Shown here: one piece after another, positions 33,070-41,340 of the stretch | How the letters are laid out: each line of letters starts with the position of its first letter | Numbering within the stretch: the stretch's first letter is position 1 | From: Asanoa iriomotensis | GTDB taxonomy: Bacteria > Actinomycetota > Actinomycetes > Mycobacteriales > Micromonosporaceae | Reading direction: 5' to 3' | Assembly: GCF_016862515.1 (NCBI RefSeq) | Contig: NZ_BONC01000001.1 | Span: forward strand, 186,001-250,000 | DNA: 64,000 nucleotides | Position numbers and translations under genes: made by a program | Notes under the pieces: generated by a model | The model's database searches: none | The model's input: only the letters and a program-made list of their open reading frames with translations | What the model was told of the DNA's origin: nothing

Positions 33070-33912
33070 ATGCCCACATTCGACACTCCCACCGCCATCG
33101 ACGTCGAGATCAGCCTCGTCGTCGGCCACGTGCGCATCACCGCGGACGAGCGCGACACCACGTCGGTCGAGGTCCGGCCGGCCAACTCGGCCGGCAGGTC
33201 GGTCAAGCTGGCCGAGGAGACCCAGGTCGCGTACGCCGACGGGCGGCTGTCCGTGCGCACTCCCAAGAACCTGACCCGCTGGTTCTCCGGCAAGACCGGC
33301 CTGATCGACGTCGAGATCGCCGTCCCGGCCGGCTCGCGGCTCACCGGCAGCACGGACGCCGGCGACCTGCACGTCACCGGCACGCTCGGCGACACCCGCT
33401 ACAAGTCGGGCTACGGCGCGCTGCGGTTGGCACAGACCGGCCGGCTCCGGCTCGACACCGGCGCGGGTGAGATCACCGCCGAGCGCGTCGACGGCGACGC
33501 CGAGGTGACCACCGGCACCGGCCGCGTGCACCTCGGCCGGGTCGAGGGCGCCACCGTGGTCAAGAACTCCAGCGGCGAGACCTGGATCGGCGAGGCGGTC
33601 GGCACCGTGCGGGCCAACGGCGCCAACGGCAGCATCGAGGTCGACCGCGCGGCGGGCGGCGCGACGCTGAAGACGGCCAACGGCAGCGTCCGCGTCCGTG
33701 CGGCCGTGCGCGGCCAGGTCTCGCTCGACACCGCGGCCGGCTCGATCGAGGTCGGCATCCCCAGCGGCACCGCGGCCTGGCTCGACCTCGACGTCAAGAA
33801 CGGCGCGGTGCGCAACAACCTCGCCGGCACGTCGGGTCCCGCGGAGACCGACGAGAAGGTCGAGATCCGCGCCCGCACCTACTTCGGAGACATCACGATC
33901 CAGCGGGCCTGA
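33070..33912 (+). CDS. DUF4097-family beta-strand-repeat protein
   Basis: 280 residues of repeating short strands (GDLHVTGTLGDTRYKSGYGA, GAGEITAERVDGDAEVTTGTG, NGSIEVDRAAGG), predicting a right-handed beta-helix or adhesin-like solenoid as in DUF4097/DUF4098. No signal peptide or membrane anchor, so the solenoid is apparently cytoplasmic. Function is unknown; it sits 32 nt after the RHH gene and 89 nt before the ABC ATPase, an arrangement repeated in actinobacteria as far as I recall. It may be a structural or sensory partner of the exporter. Confidence 0.85.
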   Translation: MPTFDTPTAIDVEISLVVGHVRITADERDTTSVEVRPANSAGRSVKLAEETQVAYADGRLSVRTPKNLTRWFSGKTGLIDVEIAVPAGSRLTGSTDAGDLHVTGTLGDTRYKSGYGALRLAQTGRLRLDTGAGEITAERVDGDAEVTTGTGRVHLGRVEGATVVKNSSGETWIGEAVGTVRANGANGSIEVDRAAGGATLKTANGSVRVRAAVRGQVSLDTAAGSIEVGIPSGTAAWLDLDVKNGAVRNNLAGTSGPAETDEKVEIRARTYFGDITIQRA

Positions 33913-34001
33913 CCCCCGCTCCCGCTCCACCACACCCGCAGCCGCGGCAGCTCTGCTGCCATGGCTACCCATGCTGCCCTGGTATCAAAGGAAGGACCAT
34001 C

Positions 34002-34946
34002 ATGACCGCGATCGAGGTGTCCGGCCTGCGCAAGGCGTACGGCAAGCACACCGTGCTCGACGGCATCGATCTGCACGTCGCCGAGGGGTCGGTGTTCTCC
34101 CTGCTCGGCCCGAACGGCGCCGGCAAGACCACCACCGTCGAGATCCTCACCACCCTGCAGGCACCGGACGCCGGCCGGATCGTCGTCGGCGGGCACGACC
34201 TGGCCCGGGACCCGCAAGGGGTACGCGGAGCCATCGGCGTGACCGGCCAGTTCTCCGCGGTCGACAACATCCTCAGCGGCCGGAAGAACCTCCAGCTCAT
34301 GGCCGATCTGCGGCACATGGGCAAGCGCGCCGGCCGGGCGCGGGTGGCCGAGCTGCTGGAGCGCTTCGACCTCGTCGAGGCGGCCGGGCGGCCCGCGTCC
34401 ACGTACTCCGGAGGCATGCGCCGCCGGCTCGACCTGGCCATGACGCTGGTCGGCACGCCGCGGATCATCTTCCTGGACGAGCCGACCACGGGCCTCGACC
34501 CGCGCAGCCGCCACACGATGTGGCAGAGCATCCGCGAACTGGTCGCGGCCGGCACGACGATCTTCCTGACCACCCAGTATCTGGAGGAGGCCGACCAGCT
34601 CGCCGACCGGATCGCGCTGCTCAACGGCGGCGTCCTGGTCGCCGAGGGCACGCCGGCCGAGTTGAAGCGGCTGGTGCCGGGCGGCCACGTGCGGCTGCAG
34701 TTCAGCGACCCGGCGCGGCTCGACGTCGCGGCGGCACGGTTCGCCGACGGTACGCGCGACGACGACGCCCTGACGCTCGACGTGCCCGGTGACGGTGGTG
34801 TGTCGTCCCTGCGCACCCTCCTGGACCGGCTCGCACACGAGCGCGTCGAACCCGACGGCCTCGCCGTGCACACCCCCGACCTCGACGACGTCTTCCTCGC
34901 CCTGACCGCCACCGCCCCCGCTCCCATCAAGGAGAAGGTCCGATGA
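34002..34946 (+). CDS. DrrA-type ABC transporter ATP-binding protein
   Basis: 314 residues. Walker A GPNGAGKT is residues 36-43, the signature YSGGMRRRLDLAM is near 135, Walker B IIFLDEPTTGLDP near 155, and the H-loop is in TTQYLEEAD. The C-terminal extension of about 90 residues is typical of daunorubicin-resistance DrrA proteins. It energises the permease encoded next, whose ATG overlaps this stop (ATGA). Start chosen at the ATG preceded by AAGGAAGGA. Likely exports a hydrophobic compound or lipid. Confidence 0.93.
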   Translation: MTAIEVSGLRKAYGKHTVLDGIDLHVAEGSVFSLLGPNGAGKTTTVEILTTLQAPDAGRIVVGGHDLARDPQGVRGAIGVTGQFSAVDNILSGRKNLQLMADLRHMGKRAGRARVAELLERFDLVEAAGRPASTYSGGMRRRLDLAMTLVGTPRIIFLDEPTTGLDPRSRHTMWQSIRELVAAGTTIFLTTQYLEEADQLADRIALLNGGVLVAEGTPAELKRLVPGGHVRLQFSDPARLDVAAARFADGTRDDDALTLDVPGDGGVSSLRTLLDRLAHERVEPDGLAVHTPDLDDVFLALTATAPAPIKEKVR

Positions 34947-35719
34947 CCACCACCGTGCTCGACTCCGTGACGCTGTTCCGCCGGGACATGACGCACGCCC
35001 TGCGCTTCCCGATGATGACGATCAGCGGCATCGGCACCGCGTCATTTTTCCTGCTCCTGTTCGTCGGCGTGTTCGGCGACGCGCTCGGCGCGGACTTCCT
35101 GCCGGGGGACGGCGGCCACTACGTCGACTACATCGCGCCGGGCATCATCCTGATGGCCGCCGGCACCGGCACCGCGGCGACCGCGATCAAGGTCAACCAG
35201 GACATGCAGGAGGGCTTCATCGCCCGCCTGCGGACGATGTCGATCGCCCGCATGTCGGTGCTGACCGGTCAGGTGGTCGGCAGCCTGGTCCGCACGATCC
35301 TCAGCGTGGTCCTGGTCGTCGGCGTCGCGCTGGCGCTGGGCTTCCGCCCGTCGGCGACGCCGCTGGAATACCTTGCGGCGCTGGGCGTCTTCGCGATGCT
35401 GACGTTCGCGCTGACCTGGATCGCGGTGGCATTCGGCCTGGCCACCAAAACGGTCGCGGGGGCGAACAGCCTGTCGCTGATCCTCCAGTTCCTCCCGCTG
35501 ATCTCGAGCGCCTTCCTGCCGACCGACTCGATGCCGGCCGGGGTGGCGTGGTTCGCCGAGCACCAGCCGTACACGCCGATCATCGAAACCCTGCGCGGCC
35601 TGCTGATGGGCTCGGGCATCGGCGCCAGCGCCTGGTGGGCGATCGGCTGGTGCGCGGTCCTGGCCACGGTCGGCTTCTTCTGGTCCCGCGCCCTCTACAA
35701 CCGCCCGCGCGGCGCCTGA
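34943..35719 (+). CDS. DrrB-type ABC-2 transporter permease
   Basis: 258 residues with six membrane helices and the ABC-2 pattern (YIAPGIILMAAGTGTAATAI, FLPLISSAFLPTDSMPAGVAWFAEHQPYTPI). Works with the preceding ATPase as a 2+2 exporter. It is the last gene of the RHH-DUF4097-DrrAB operon; a perfect palindrome follows 38 bp after its stop. Confidence 0.92.
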   Translation: MTTTVLDSVTLFRRDMTHALRFPMMTISGIGTASFFLLLFVGVFGDALGADFLPGDGGHYVDYIAPGIILMAAGTGTAATAIKVNQDMQEGFIARLRTMSIARMSVLTGQVVGSLVRTILSVVLVVGVALALGFRPSATPLEYLAALGVFAMLTFALTWIAVAFGLATKTVAGANSLSLILQFLPLISSAFLPTDSMPAGVAWFAEHQPYTPIIETLRGLLMGSGIGASAWWAIGWCAVLATVGFFWSRALYNRPRGA

Positions 35720-35757
35720 GGGCTAAGCAACGGTCCGCTATTAACGCTTTCCGCATA

Positions 35758-35802
35758 GGAACGGTCCGTTATTAACACTGCGTGTTAATAACGGACCGTT
35801 CC
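35758..35802. terminator. 45-bp palindrome between convergent genes (21-bp arms)
   Basis: Arms contain AACGGTCCGTTATTAACAC and its exact complement, 21 bp each, around the 3-nt spacer TGC. A diverged single copy of the arm (AACGGTCCGCTATTAACG) stands at 35729-35746. The stop codon of the leftward TetR gene lies inside the right arm. Position between convergent genes suggests a bidirectional terminator; the extra half-copy and A/T-rich core also fit a protein site or a mobile palindromic repeat. Confidence 0.65.
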
Positions 35803-36378
35803 TTCGTGGACCGTCATCACGCCGGCTACGTCCACGTCGGCCGACGTGCCCGGGTAGCCGGACTCCGCGATCAGGCGGGCGCCGAGGACCGCGCTCCAGA
35901 ACGTGCGGGCCTCCACTTCGGGCGTACGGTCGACCGCCCACCCCCGCCGCGCCAGGATCGCGGACAGGTAGTGCTCCGCCTGCCGGAACAGGACCGTCAG
36001 GTTCTGCTCCGCGAGCGGCCGCAACTCCGGGCGCCGTCGCGTGATCGACATCGCCTCGACCAGCGACGGCAGTGAGGGCAGGGCCAGCGCCGTGCGGGCC
36101 AGCGTCGTGCGGAACGCCTCCGGTGTGCGCTGGCGGCGGCCGATCGGCTCGAGCCGGGCCGCGTCGCGCAAAAACATGAGGAACGCCGCGTGAACGAACA
36201 GGGCGTCCTTGGAGCCGAAGTAGTAGGTGATCTGGTTCGGGTGCGCACCCGCCGCCGCGGCGATCTCGGCCACGTTGACCTGGTCGAACCCGCGTGCGGC
36301 GAACAGCTCGACCGCCCGGTCGAGGATCAGTGCACGGGTGCGCCGGCCGCGCAGCCTGGGTGGAACGGTGGTGGACAC
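35785..36378 (-). CDS. TetR-family regulator of the divergent ketosynthase
   Basis: 197 residues from GTG 36378. The N-terminal HTH (about 15-60) reads VNVAEIAAAAGAHPNQITYY then FGSKDALF; the C-terminal helical domain resembles TetR_C proteins of fatty-acid or lipid genes. A perfect palindrome lies immediately upstream, over both its own promoter and that of the ketosynthase, so it should repress itself and that gene. Its 3' end reads into the large palindrome at 35758-35802. Confidence 0.9.
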   Translation of the reverse strand: MSTTVPPRLRGRRTRALILDRAVELFAARGFDQVNVAEIAAAAGAHPNQITYYFGSKDALFVHAAFLMFLRDAARLEPIGRRQRTPEAFRTTLARTALALPSLPSLVEAMSITRRRPELRPLAEQNLTVLFRQAEHYLSAILARRGWAVDRTPEVEARTFWSAVLGARLIAESGYPGTSADVDVAGVMTVHEGTVRY

Positions 36379-36380
36379 CT

Positions 36381-36405
36381 CTTAGTTGTATGCGATACAA
36401 CTAAG
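36381..36405. promoter_or_regulatory. Perfect TetR operator shared by divergent regulator and ketosynthase
   Basis: CTTAGTTGTAT and its exact complement ATACAACTAAG are separated by GCG. TACAAC sequences in the two arms lie symmetrically 6 nt before the GTG at 36378 and the ATG at 36408, so repressor binding would cover both -10 regions. Both messages are probably leaderless. Confidence 0.8.
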
Positions 36406-36407
36406 GT

Positions 36408-37646
36408 ATGTCCACCACCCCAGACGTCGTCGTCACCGGTCTGGGTGCGACGACCCCGCTCGGCGGCGACGTCGACGCCCTGTGGCAAGGAGTGCTCGCC
36501 GGCCGCTCCGGGGTCCGCCGGATCGACGACCTGGTCGCCGCGTTCACCTTCGCCGACGACCTGCCCGCCAAGATCGCCGCACCGATGGCGGTCTCCCCCG
36601 CCGACGCGCTGACCCGCGTCCAGGCCCGCCGCATGGACCGCGCCGAGCAGGCCGCCTTCGTCGCCGCCCGCGAGGCGTGGCAGGCCGCCGACACCCCCGA
36701 GGTCGAGCCCGAGCGCCTGGCCGTCGCGATGGGCACCGGCATCGGCGGCGTCACCACCCTGCTCGACCAGGACGACCTGATCGAGGAGCGCGGCCCCGGC
36801 AAGGTCTCGCCGCTGACCGTGCCGATGCTCATGCCCAACGGCCCGGCGGCCTGGATCAGCATCGAGTACGGTGCCCGCGCCGGCGTCTTCACCCCGGTCT
36901 CGGCCTGCGCGTCGGGCGCCGAGGCGCTGGCCCTCGGCGCGAAGCTGATCCGCGACGGCGAGGCCGACGTGGTCATCGCCGGGGGTGCCGAGGCGGCGAT
37001 CAACCCGTTGACCATCGCGGGCTTCGCACAGGCCCGCACGCTCAGCCGCCGCAACGACGAGCCGGAGGCCGCCTCCCGCCCGTTCGACGCGGCCCGCGAC
37101 GGCTTCGTGCTCGGCGAGGGCGCGGGCGCGATGGTCCTGGAGCGCGCCGACTTCGCCGCCGCCCGCGGCGCCCGGGTGCTGGGCCGGGTCGCCGGCTTCG
37201 GCATCACCGCCGACGCCTTCCACATCACCGGCCCCGACCCGACCGGCGCGGGCCAGATCCGCGCGATCCGCAAGGCCCTGGCCGACGCCGGCCTCGAGCC
37301 CGCCGACATCGTGCACGTCAACTGCCACGCCACGTCCACAGTGGTGGGCGACGTCGGCGAGTCGGCCGCGATCGCCACGGCGCTCGGCCCCGAGGCGGTG
37401 CTCACCGCCCCGAAGTCCAACATCGGCCACCTGGTCGGCGCGGCCGGCGCGGTCGAGGGCATCGTCGCGCTGCTCTCCGCCGTCGAGGGCGTGGTGCCCC
37501 GGACCCTCAACCTCGAGGAGAAGGACAAGGAGGTCACCCTCGACGTGGTGGCCGGCGCGACCCGCACCACCCGGCCCGGCCCGGTGCTGAGCAACTCCTT
37601 CGGCTTCGGCGGCCAGAACGTGAGCGTGATCTTCACACCTGCGTGA
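36408..37646 (+). CDS. Solitary 3-oxoacyl-ACP synthase (FabF/KAS II type)
   Basis: 412 residues, full length for KAS II. The Cys-His-His triad is complete: Cys167 in SACASGAE, His307 in NCHATSTVV and His341 in KSNIGHLVG. The enzyme condenses malonyl-ACP with an acyl-ACP. No ACP, reductase or chain-length partner lies nearby, so it may adjust fatty-acid chain length rather than belong to a polyketide cluster. Controlled by the divergent TetR regulator through the shared palindrome. Confidence 0.93.
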   Translation: MSTTPDVVVTGLGATTPLGGDVDALWQGVLAGRSGVRRIDDLVAAFTFADDLPAKIAAPMAVSPADALTRVQARRMDRAEQAAFVAAREAWQAADTPEVEPERLAVAMGTGIGGVTTLLDQDDLIEERGPGKVSPLTVPMLMPNGPAAWISIEYGARAGVFTPVSACASGAEALALGAKLIRDGEADVVIAGGAEAAINPLTIAGFAQARTLSRRNDEPEAASRPFDAARDGFVLGEGAGAMVLERADFAAARGARVLGRVAGFGITADAFHITGPDPTGAGQIRAIRKALADAGLEPADIVHVNCHATSTVVGDVGESAAIATALGPEAVLTAPKSNIGHLVGAAGAVEGIVALLSAVEGVVPRTLNLEEKDKEVTLDVVAGATRTTRPGPVLSNSFGFGGQNVSVIFTPA

Positions 37647-37676
37647 CGGTCGTGATCTTCGGTGCCGGCGCAACGG

Positions 37677-37682
37677 TAAGGT
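37677..37682 (+). promoter_or_regulatory. -10 box of leaderless promoter (hypothetical gene)
   Basis: TAAGGT, 7 nt, then GTG 37690, 31 nt after the ketosynthase stop. No ribosome-binding site. Confidence 0.45.
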
Positions 37683-37689
37683 CCCTGGC

Positions 37690-38160
37690 GTGGGACAACG
37701 GCGGTGGAGTGCGGTGCCGGCGGTCGCGCGGCCGATCGCGGACGCGGCCGACGACGCGGTGGTCGCGGCCGGGACGCGGGACGCCGAGGCGCTCGACGGC
37801 GCGGTCGCGCGGCTGGCCGCGTACGACCCGGCCCAGGTCGGTCTGCTGCTCGGCACCGTCGTGCGGCACGCGCTCGAGGAGGCCAACCCCGACGGGCTGA
37901 GCAGCGACGACGTGCGCGAGACGCTCAAGGCGGCGGTGACCGACGCCCGGCAGTGGCGCGGCGACGTCGACCCCCAGGTCGTGCTCCTGCTGCTCGCCGG
38001 AGCCCTCGGCGTGCACGAGCCCGACCCCGACGAGCCGCCGGTCAAGGCCGACGTCTCGGCCCGGCACGGCGCCCTGCTGGTCGCGCACCTGGTCGATCCG
38101 GCCACGTTCGCGGCGCGCCTGGAGCGGGCCGCCACGGAGCTGGCGCAGCACGCCGAGTGA
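37690..38160 (+). CDS. Hypothetical helical protein
   Basis: 156 residues, rich in Ala, Val, Leu and acidic residues, predicted all-helical, no membrane segment or signal peptide. LLLGTVVRHALEEANPDGL and LVAHLVDPATFAARLERAA are its most distinctive stretches. I do not recognise a named family. It lies between the ketosynthase and the UBP zinc-finger gene; the GTG start is supported by the box 7 nt upstream and by codon bias from that point. Confidence 0.7.
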   Translation: MGQRRWSAVPAVARPIADAADDAVVAAGTRDAEALDGAVARLAAYDPAQVGLLLGTVVRHALEEANPDGLSSDDVRETLKAAVTDARQWRGDVDPQVVLLLLAGALGVHEPDPDEPPVKADVSARHGALLVAHLVDPATFAARLERAATELAQHAE

Positions 38161-38192
38161 GCGCGATAGGTTGATCGGGTGGGAGCGACACC

Positions 38193-38561
38193 GTGTTGAG
38201 GCGCCGTCGGGGCGGGTCCGGCGAGCCGGACGACGAGCGGCACGACAAGCCGTTACGCCTGTTCCGCCAGCTCGTCCGTTCCGGGCAGCTGCCCGTATAC
38301 CAGCCCGAGCTGTGCGAGCACCTCGACGCCGCGCCGGCCCGTGACGTCGGCCGGCCGACCGCGTGCGAGGACCACCTGCCGACCGACGAGCCGGTGGTGC
38401 ACCTGCGGGTCTGCCTCACCTGCGGGCACGTGGCCTGCTGCGACTCGTCGCAACCGAGGCATGCCACCAAGCACGCGCACAAGACCGGGCATCCGGTGAT
38501 CCAGTCGGCCGAGGTCGGCGAGACCTGGCGCTGGTGCTATCCCCACGAGCTGCTCGGCTGA
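38193..38561 (+). CDS. UBP-type zinc-finger protein
   Basis: 122 residues. Cys and His ligands are arranged as in the zinc finger of ubiquitin-specific proteases: CEHLD, TACEDH, CLTCGHVACCDSS and HATKHAHKTGHPVI. In eukaryotes the domain binds the ubiquitin C-terminus; actinobacteria have many stand-alone copies of unknown partner. A charged, flexible N-terminal 35 residues precedes it. GTG 38193 is preceded by GGTGGGAG. Confidence 0.88.
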   Translation: MLRRRRGGSGEPDDERHDKPLRLFRQLVRSGQLPVYQPELCEHLDAAPARDVGRPTACEDHLPTDEPVVHLRVCLTCGHVACCDSSQPRHATKHAHKTGHPVIQSAEVGETWRWCYPHELLG

Positions 38562-38655
38562 ACGTGAAACACCGCCGGCAAACGGTCGTCGTACGCTAAT
38601 TTTGCGAGGAATGCCCGATTAAGACCCGGGCGGCACCGAGCAGGAGCGGGCGACG

Positions 38656-41259
38656 ATGCCAACCACCACCCACCCGACCGAGCTGCGCCTCGCGCTGGTC
38701 TTCAACGGCGGGGTCAGCCTGGCCGTCTGGATGGCCGGCGTCACCCACGAGATCGACCGGCTGCGCCGGGCCGAGGGACCCTGGCGCGACCTGCTGCGGG
38801 ACGCCAACGTGCGGGTCGTCGTCGACATCGTCGCGGGTACGAGCGCCGGCGGCCTCAACGGCACCCTGCTGGCCTGCGCCGTGGCGGCCGGCGAGCCCCT
38901 GCCGAGCGAGCTGCGCGACCTGTGGATCCGAGACGCCGCGCTGACCACGGGAAAGCTGCTCGACGACACCGCCGAGACGCCGCACAGCCTGCTCGACGGC
39001 GGCTACCTGACGCGGATGATCCGCTCGGTCGTCGGGCCGCGCGCCCAGCGCGTCGCGGACCGCGGCGGCCACCCCGCCGATCCGGTCACGCTGTTCGTCA
39101 CCGCCACCGCGACCGGCGGGCCGCAGCCGCGCGGCACGGACTCGCTCGGCCAGCGGTTCGGCTACGAGGACCACCGGCGGCTCTACCGGTTCGTCGCGGA
39201 CGGGCAGCGCCAGGTGCACGACCCCGAGCTCGGGCCGCACCCGACGGTCCGCAACGACTTCACCGCGGGCGAGGCCCTGGTCACCGCGGCCCGCGCCTCG
39301 GCCGGCTTCCCGGGCGCGTTCCCGCCGGTCAGCGAGGAGCCCCTGCTGGCGCTGCCCGACCTGCGGGTACACCCGGACCTGCCGCACCTGCGCGACCTGC
39401 CGACCTTCCTGGTCGACGGCGGCGTGCTGGACAACGCGCCGTTCGCCCCGGTGGTCGAGGAGATGGCGCAGCGGACCGTCAACGGGCCGTACCGCCGGAT
39501 ACTGGCCTATGTCGTGCCCAGCTCCGGCGTGCGCGGCTCCGGCGCGGTGGTCCCCGCCAGCGACGTGGCCGGCTTCCGCCCGCCCCTGCACAGCGTCGTC
39601 TCCGGATCGCTGAACCTGCCGCGGGAGGTCGACTTCCGGACGGACGTCGACGAGCTCGACGAGCGGCTCGCGGTGGCCGAGGAGTCGCCGGCCGACCGCC
39701 TCTTCGACCGGCTGCACGGGCCGGCGGGCAGCGACCTGCGGGCCACGGCGGCCAGGCTGATCCAGGAGTACCGGCGGGCGCGTACCGTCGACGGGGTCTG
39801 GAAGGCGCGCCGCCTGCTGCGCCGCCGTCCACTCTCGACCGACCTCGGCCGCCCGGAGCGGGTCGACGTCTCCGAGCTGCTCGGCGACCACAACCTGTGG
39901 GTGCCGCCCGCCGGCACGCCGCTCGACCACGCGCTCGACGGTCCCCTGTGGACCTGGGGCGTCTCGGCCGCACAGCAGGTCGTCACGGTGATGCTCCGCG
40001 ACGTGCGCCGCCACCTCGACGGCGACAAGCAGGCGCCCGAGTTCGCCGAGCCGCAGCGGCTCGCGCACGGGCTGAGCGCGGCGCTGGCGAAGATCCTGGC
40101 GATCGACTCCGCGGTGCGGCGGGCGACGCTGGACCACGCGCTGGCCGCCGGCGTGGGTCCGGCCGCGTCCGACGAGACGCTCGCCGGGGTGGTCAACGCC
40201 GCGTTCACGGAGCAGCGGGTACGCGAGCACCTGCTGGTGGTCGTCCGTTCCGCGACCTCGGCGTACGCGGAGTCGGTCGGCTCGGATCCGGCCGAGGTGG
40301 TGTCCCGGGCGCTGGCGGCCGAGGTGCTCTCGCGCGCGTTCGCGGAGCCGTCGATGCGCGCGCACACGCCGCCGTTCGACTTCGTGCGGATCGGGCCCGA
40401 CGTGGACAGCCCGCTGGTCGCGCTCGGCGACTACCGCGACGTCGGCGACCGCAAGCTGTTCGGCACGCGGGTCGGGCACTTCGGCGCGTTCGCCGCCGAC
40501 GGCGCGCGGGCCCACGACTGGCTGTGGGGCCGGCTCGACGCCGCCGCGCACTTGACCAGGCTGGTGCTGCGCGACGAGCCGCCGGCGGCGGTCGAGCGGC
40601 GGGTCGCGGCGGTGCAGATGGCGATCCTGGACGACGAGTCGGGGCGGGCGGGAGCGCCGGACGGTGCCGCGCTGCTGCAGCGGTTGGCCGCCGCGCACCA
40701 CCGGGTCACCGGCGACGGGCGGGAACTGGTCCGCTCGTTCCTGCGCGGCGACGACGGGCGGTCGACCGCCACAGGCGTGGCCCGGGCCGCGACCCGGCTG
40801 CTCACCCACGGCTGCTTCCAAGCGGTCAACCCCTCCTCGGGTACGCCGCCGCGGGCCGGCTGGCAGCGCACGCTGGAGGCGGTCGTGGCACCGTCTCGGC
40901 CGGCCCGGCTGACGGCCGGCAACCGGTTGGCGCGGGCCGTCACGGGGCCGCTGCGGACCGGGTTGTGGACCGGGCTGAGCGACGACCCGACCCGGCTCGC
41001 GCGGCGGATGCGCACCCGGCTGATCATGCTGCTGCTCGGCTGCGCGGGCGTGGTGTTCGTGCTGGGCGCGCTGGTCGGCGCGGCCGCAGCGCTGTACCAC
41101 AGCGGAGACCAGGTCATCCGGTGGACGACGTTCGGTGTGGTGCTCGCGGTGGTCGTCGCGTTCCTGACGGCGGCGTGGCGCACGCTGGCGGCACCGGACC
41201 CGGCGCCAGCTCCGGCCCCGGTCCCTCCCGAACCGGCGCCGGCCGCCGCGGCACCCTAA
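38656..41259 (+). CDS. Large patatin-like phospholipase with C-terminal membrane anchor
   Basis: 867 residues. N-terminal patatin domain: oxyanion region FNGGVSLAVWM, nucleophile Ser63 in AGTSAGG and Asp254 in VDGGVLDN, forming the Ser-Asp dyad of lipid acyl hydrolases. A long middle region with DUF3376-like character follows (about 300-790). Two hydrophobic helices near 795-845 and a Pro/Ala tail end the protein, so it is probably membrane-tethered with the enzyme in the cytoplasm. It likely cleaves phospholipid or another acyl ester. ATG 38656 has AGGAG upstream. Confidence 0.9.
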   Translation: MPTTTHPTELRLALVFNGGVSLAVWMAGVTHEIDRLRRAEGPWRDLLRDANVRVVVDIVAGTSAGGLNGTLLACAVAAGEPLPSELRDLWIRDAALTTGKLLDDTAETPHSLLDGGYLTRMIRSVVGPRAQRVADRGGHPADPVTLFVTATATGGPQPRGTDSLGQRFGYEDHRRLYRFVADGQRQVHDPELGPHPTVRNDFTAGEALVTAARASAGFPGAFPPVSEEPLLALPDLRVHPDLPHLRDLPTFLVDGGVLDNAPFAPVVEEMAQRTVNGPYRRILAYVVPSSGVRGSGAVVPASDVAGFRPPLHSVVSGSLNLPREVDFRTDVDELDERLAVAEESPADRLFDRLHGPAGSDLRATAARLIQEYRRARTVDGVWKARRLLRRRPLSTDLGRPERVDVSELLGDHNLWVPPAGTPLDHALDGPLWTWGVSAAQQVVTVMLRDVRRHLDGDKQAPEFAEPQRLAHGLSAALAKILAIDSAVRRATLDHALAAGVGPAASDETLAGVVNAAFTEQRVREHLLVVVRSATSAYAESVGSDPAEVVSRALAAEVLSRAFAEPSMRAHTPPFDFVRIGPDVDSPLVALGDYRDVGDRKLFGTRVGHFGAFAADGARAHDWLWGRLDAAAHLTRLVLRDEPPAAVERRVAAVQMAILDDESGRAGAPDGAALLQRLAAAHHRVTGDGRELVRSFLRGDDGRSTATGVARAATRLLTHGCFQAVNPSSGTPPRAGWQRTLEAVVAPSRPARLTAGNRLARAVTGPLRTGLWTGLSDDPTRLARRMRTRLIMLLLGCAGVVFVLGALVGAAAALYHSGDQVIRWTTFGVVLAVVVAFLTAAWRTLAAPDPAPAPAPVPPEPAPAAAAP

Positions 41260-41290
41260 AGTTTTCGACATCGGTTTCGATTTGCCGACC

Positions 41291-41335
41291 AGGGGTGTAA
41301 GGTGCCGACACACCCCTTGGATCGAAGGTTTTCGA
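41291..41335. promoter_or_regulatory. Control region of the LacI gene with TCGAA-N4-TTCGA operator
   Basis: TCGAAGGTTTTCGA at 41322-41335 is a perfect inverted repeat just before the start, and related TTTCGA elements lie at 41262-41280. A possible promoter is TTTCGA (41275) with TAAGGT (41298), 17 nt apart. An 8-bp hairpin, AGGGGTGT/ACACCCCT, spans 41291-41317 after the patatin gene. Autorepression by the LacI product is likely. Confidence 0.5.
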
Positions 41336-41340
41336 AACTC

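Noticed and set aside
38193-41259. Defence island of the CBASS type (patatin effector plus ubiquitin-like components)
   Set aside because: No nucleotide cyclase, E1/E2-like or JAB protein is nearby, and the patatin has a large DUF3376-like region typical of housekeeping lipases.
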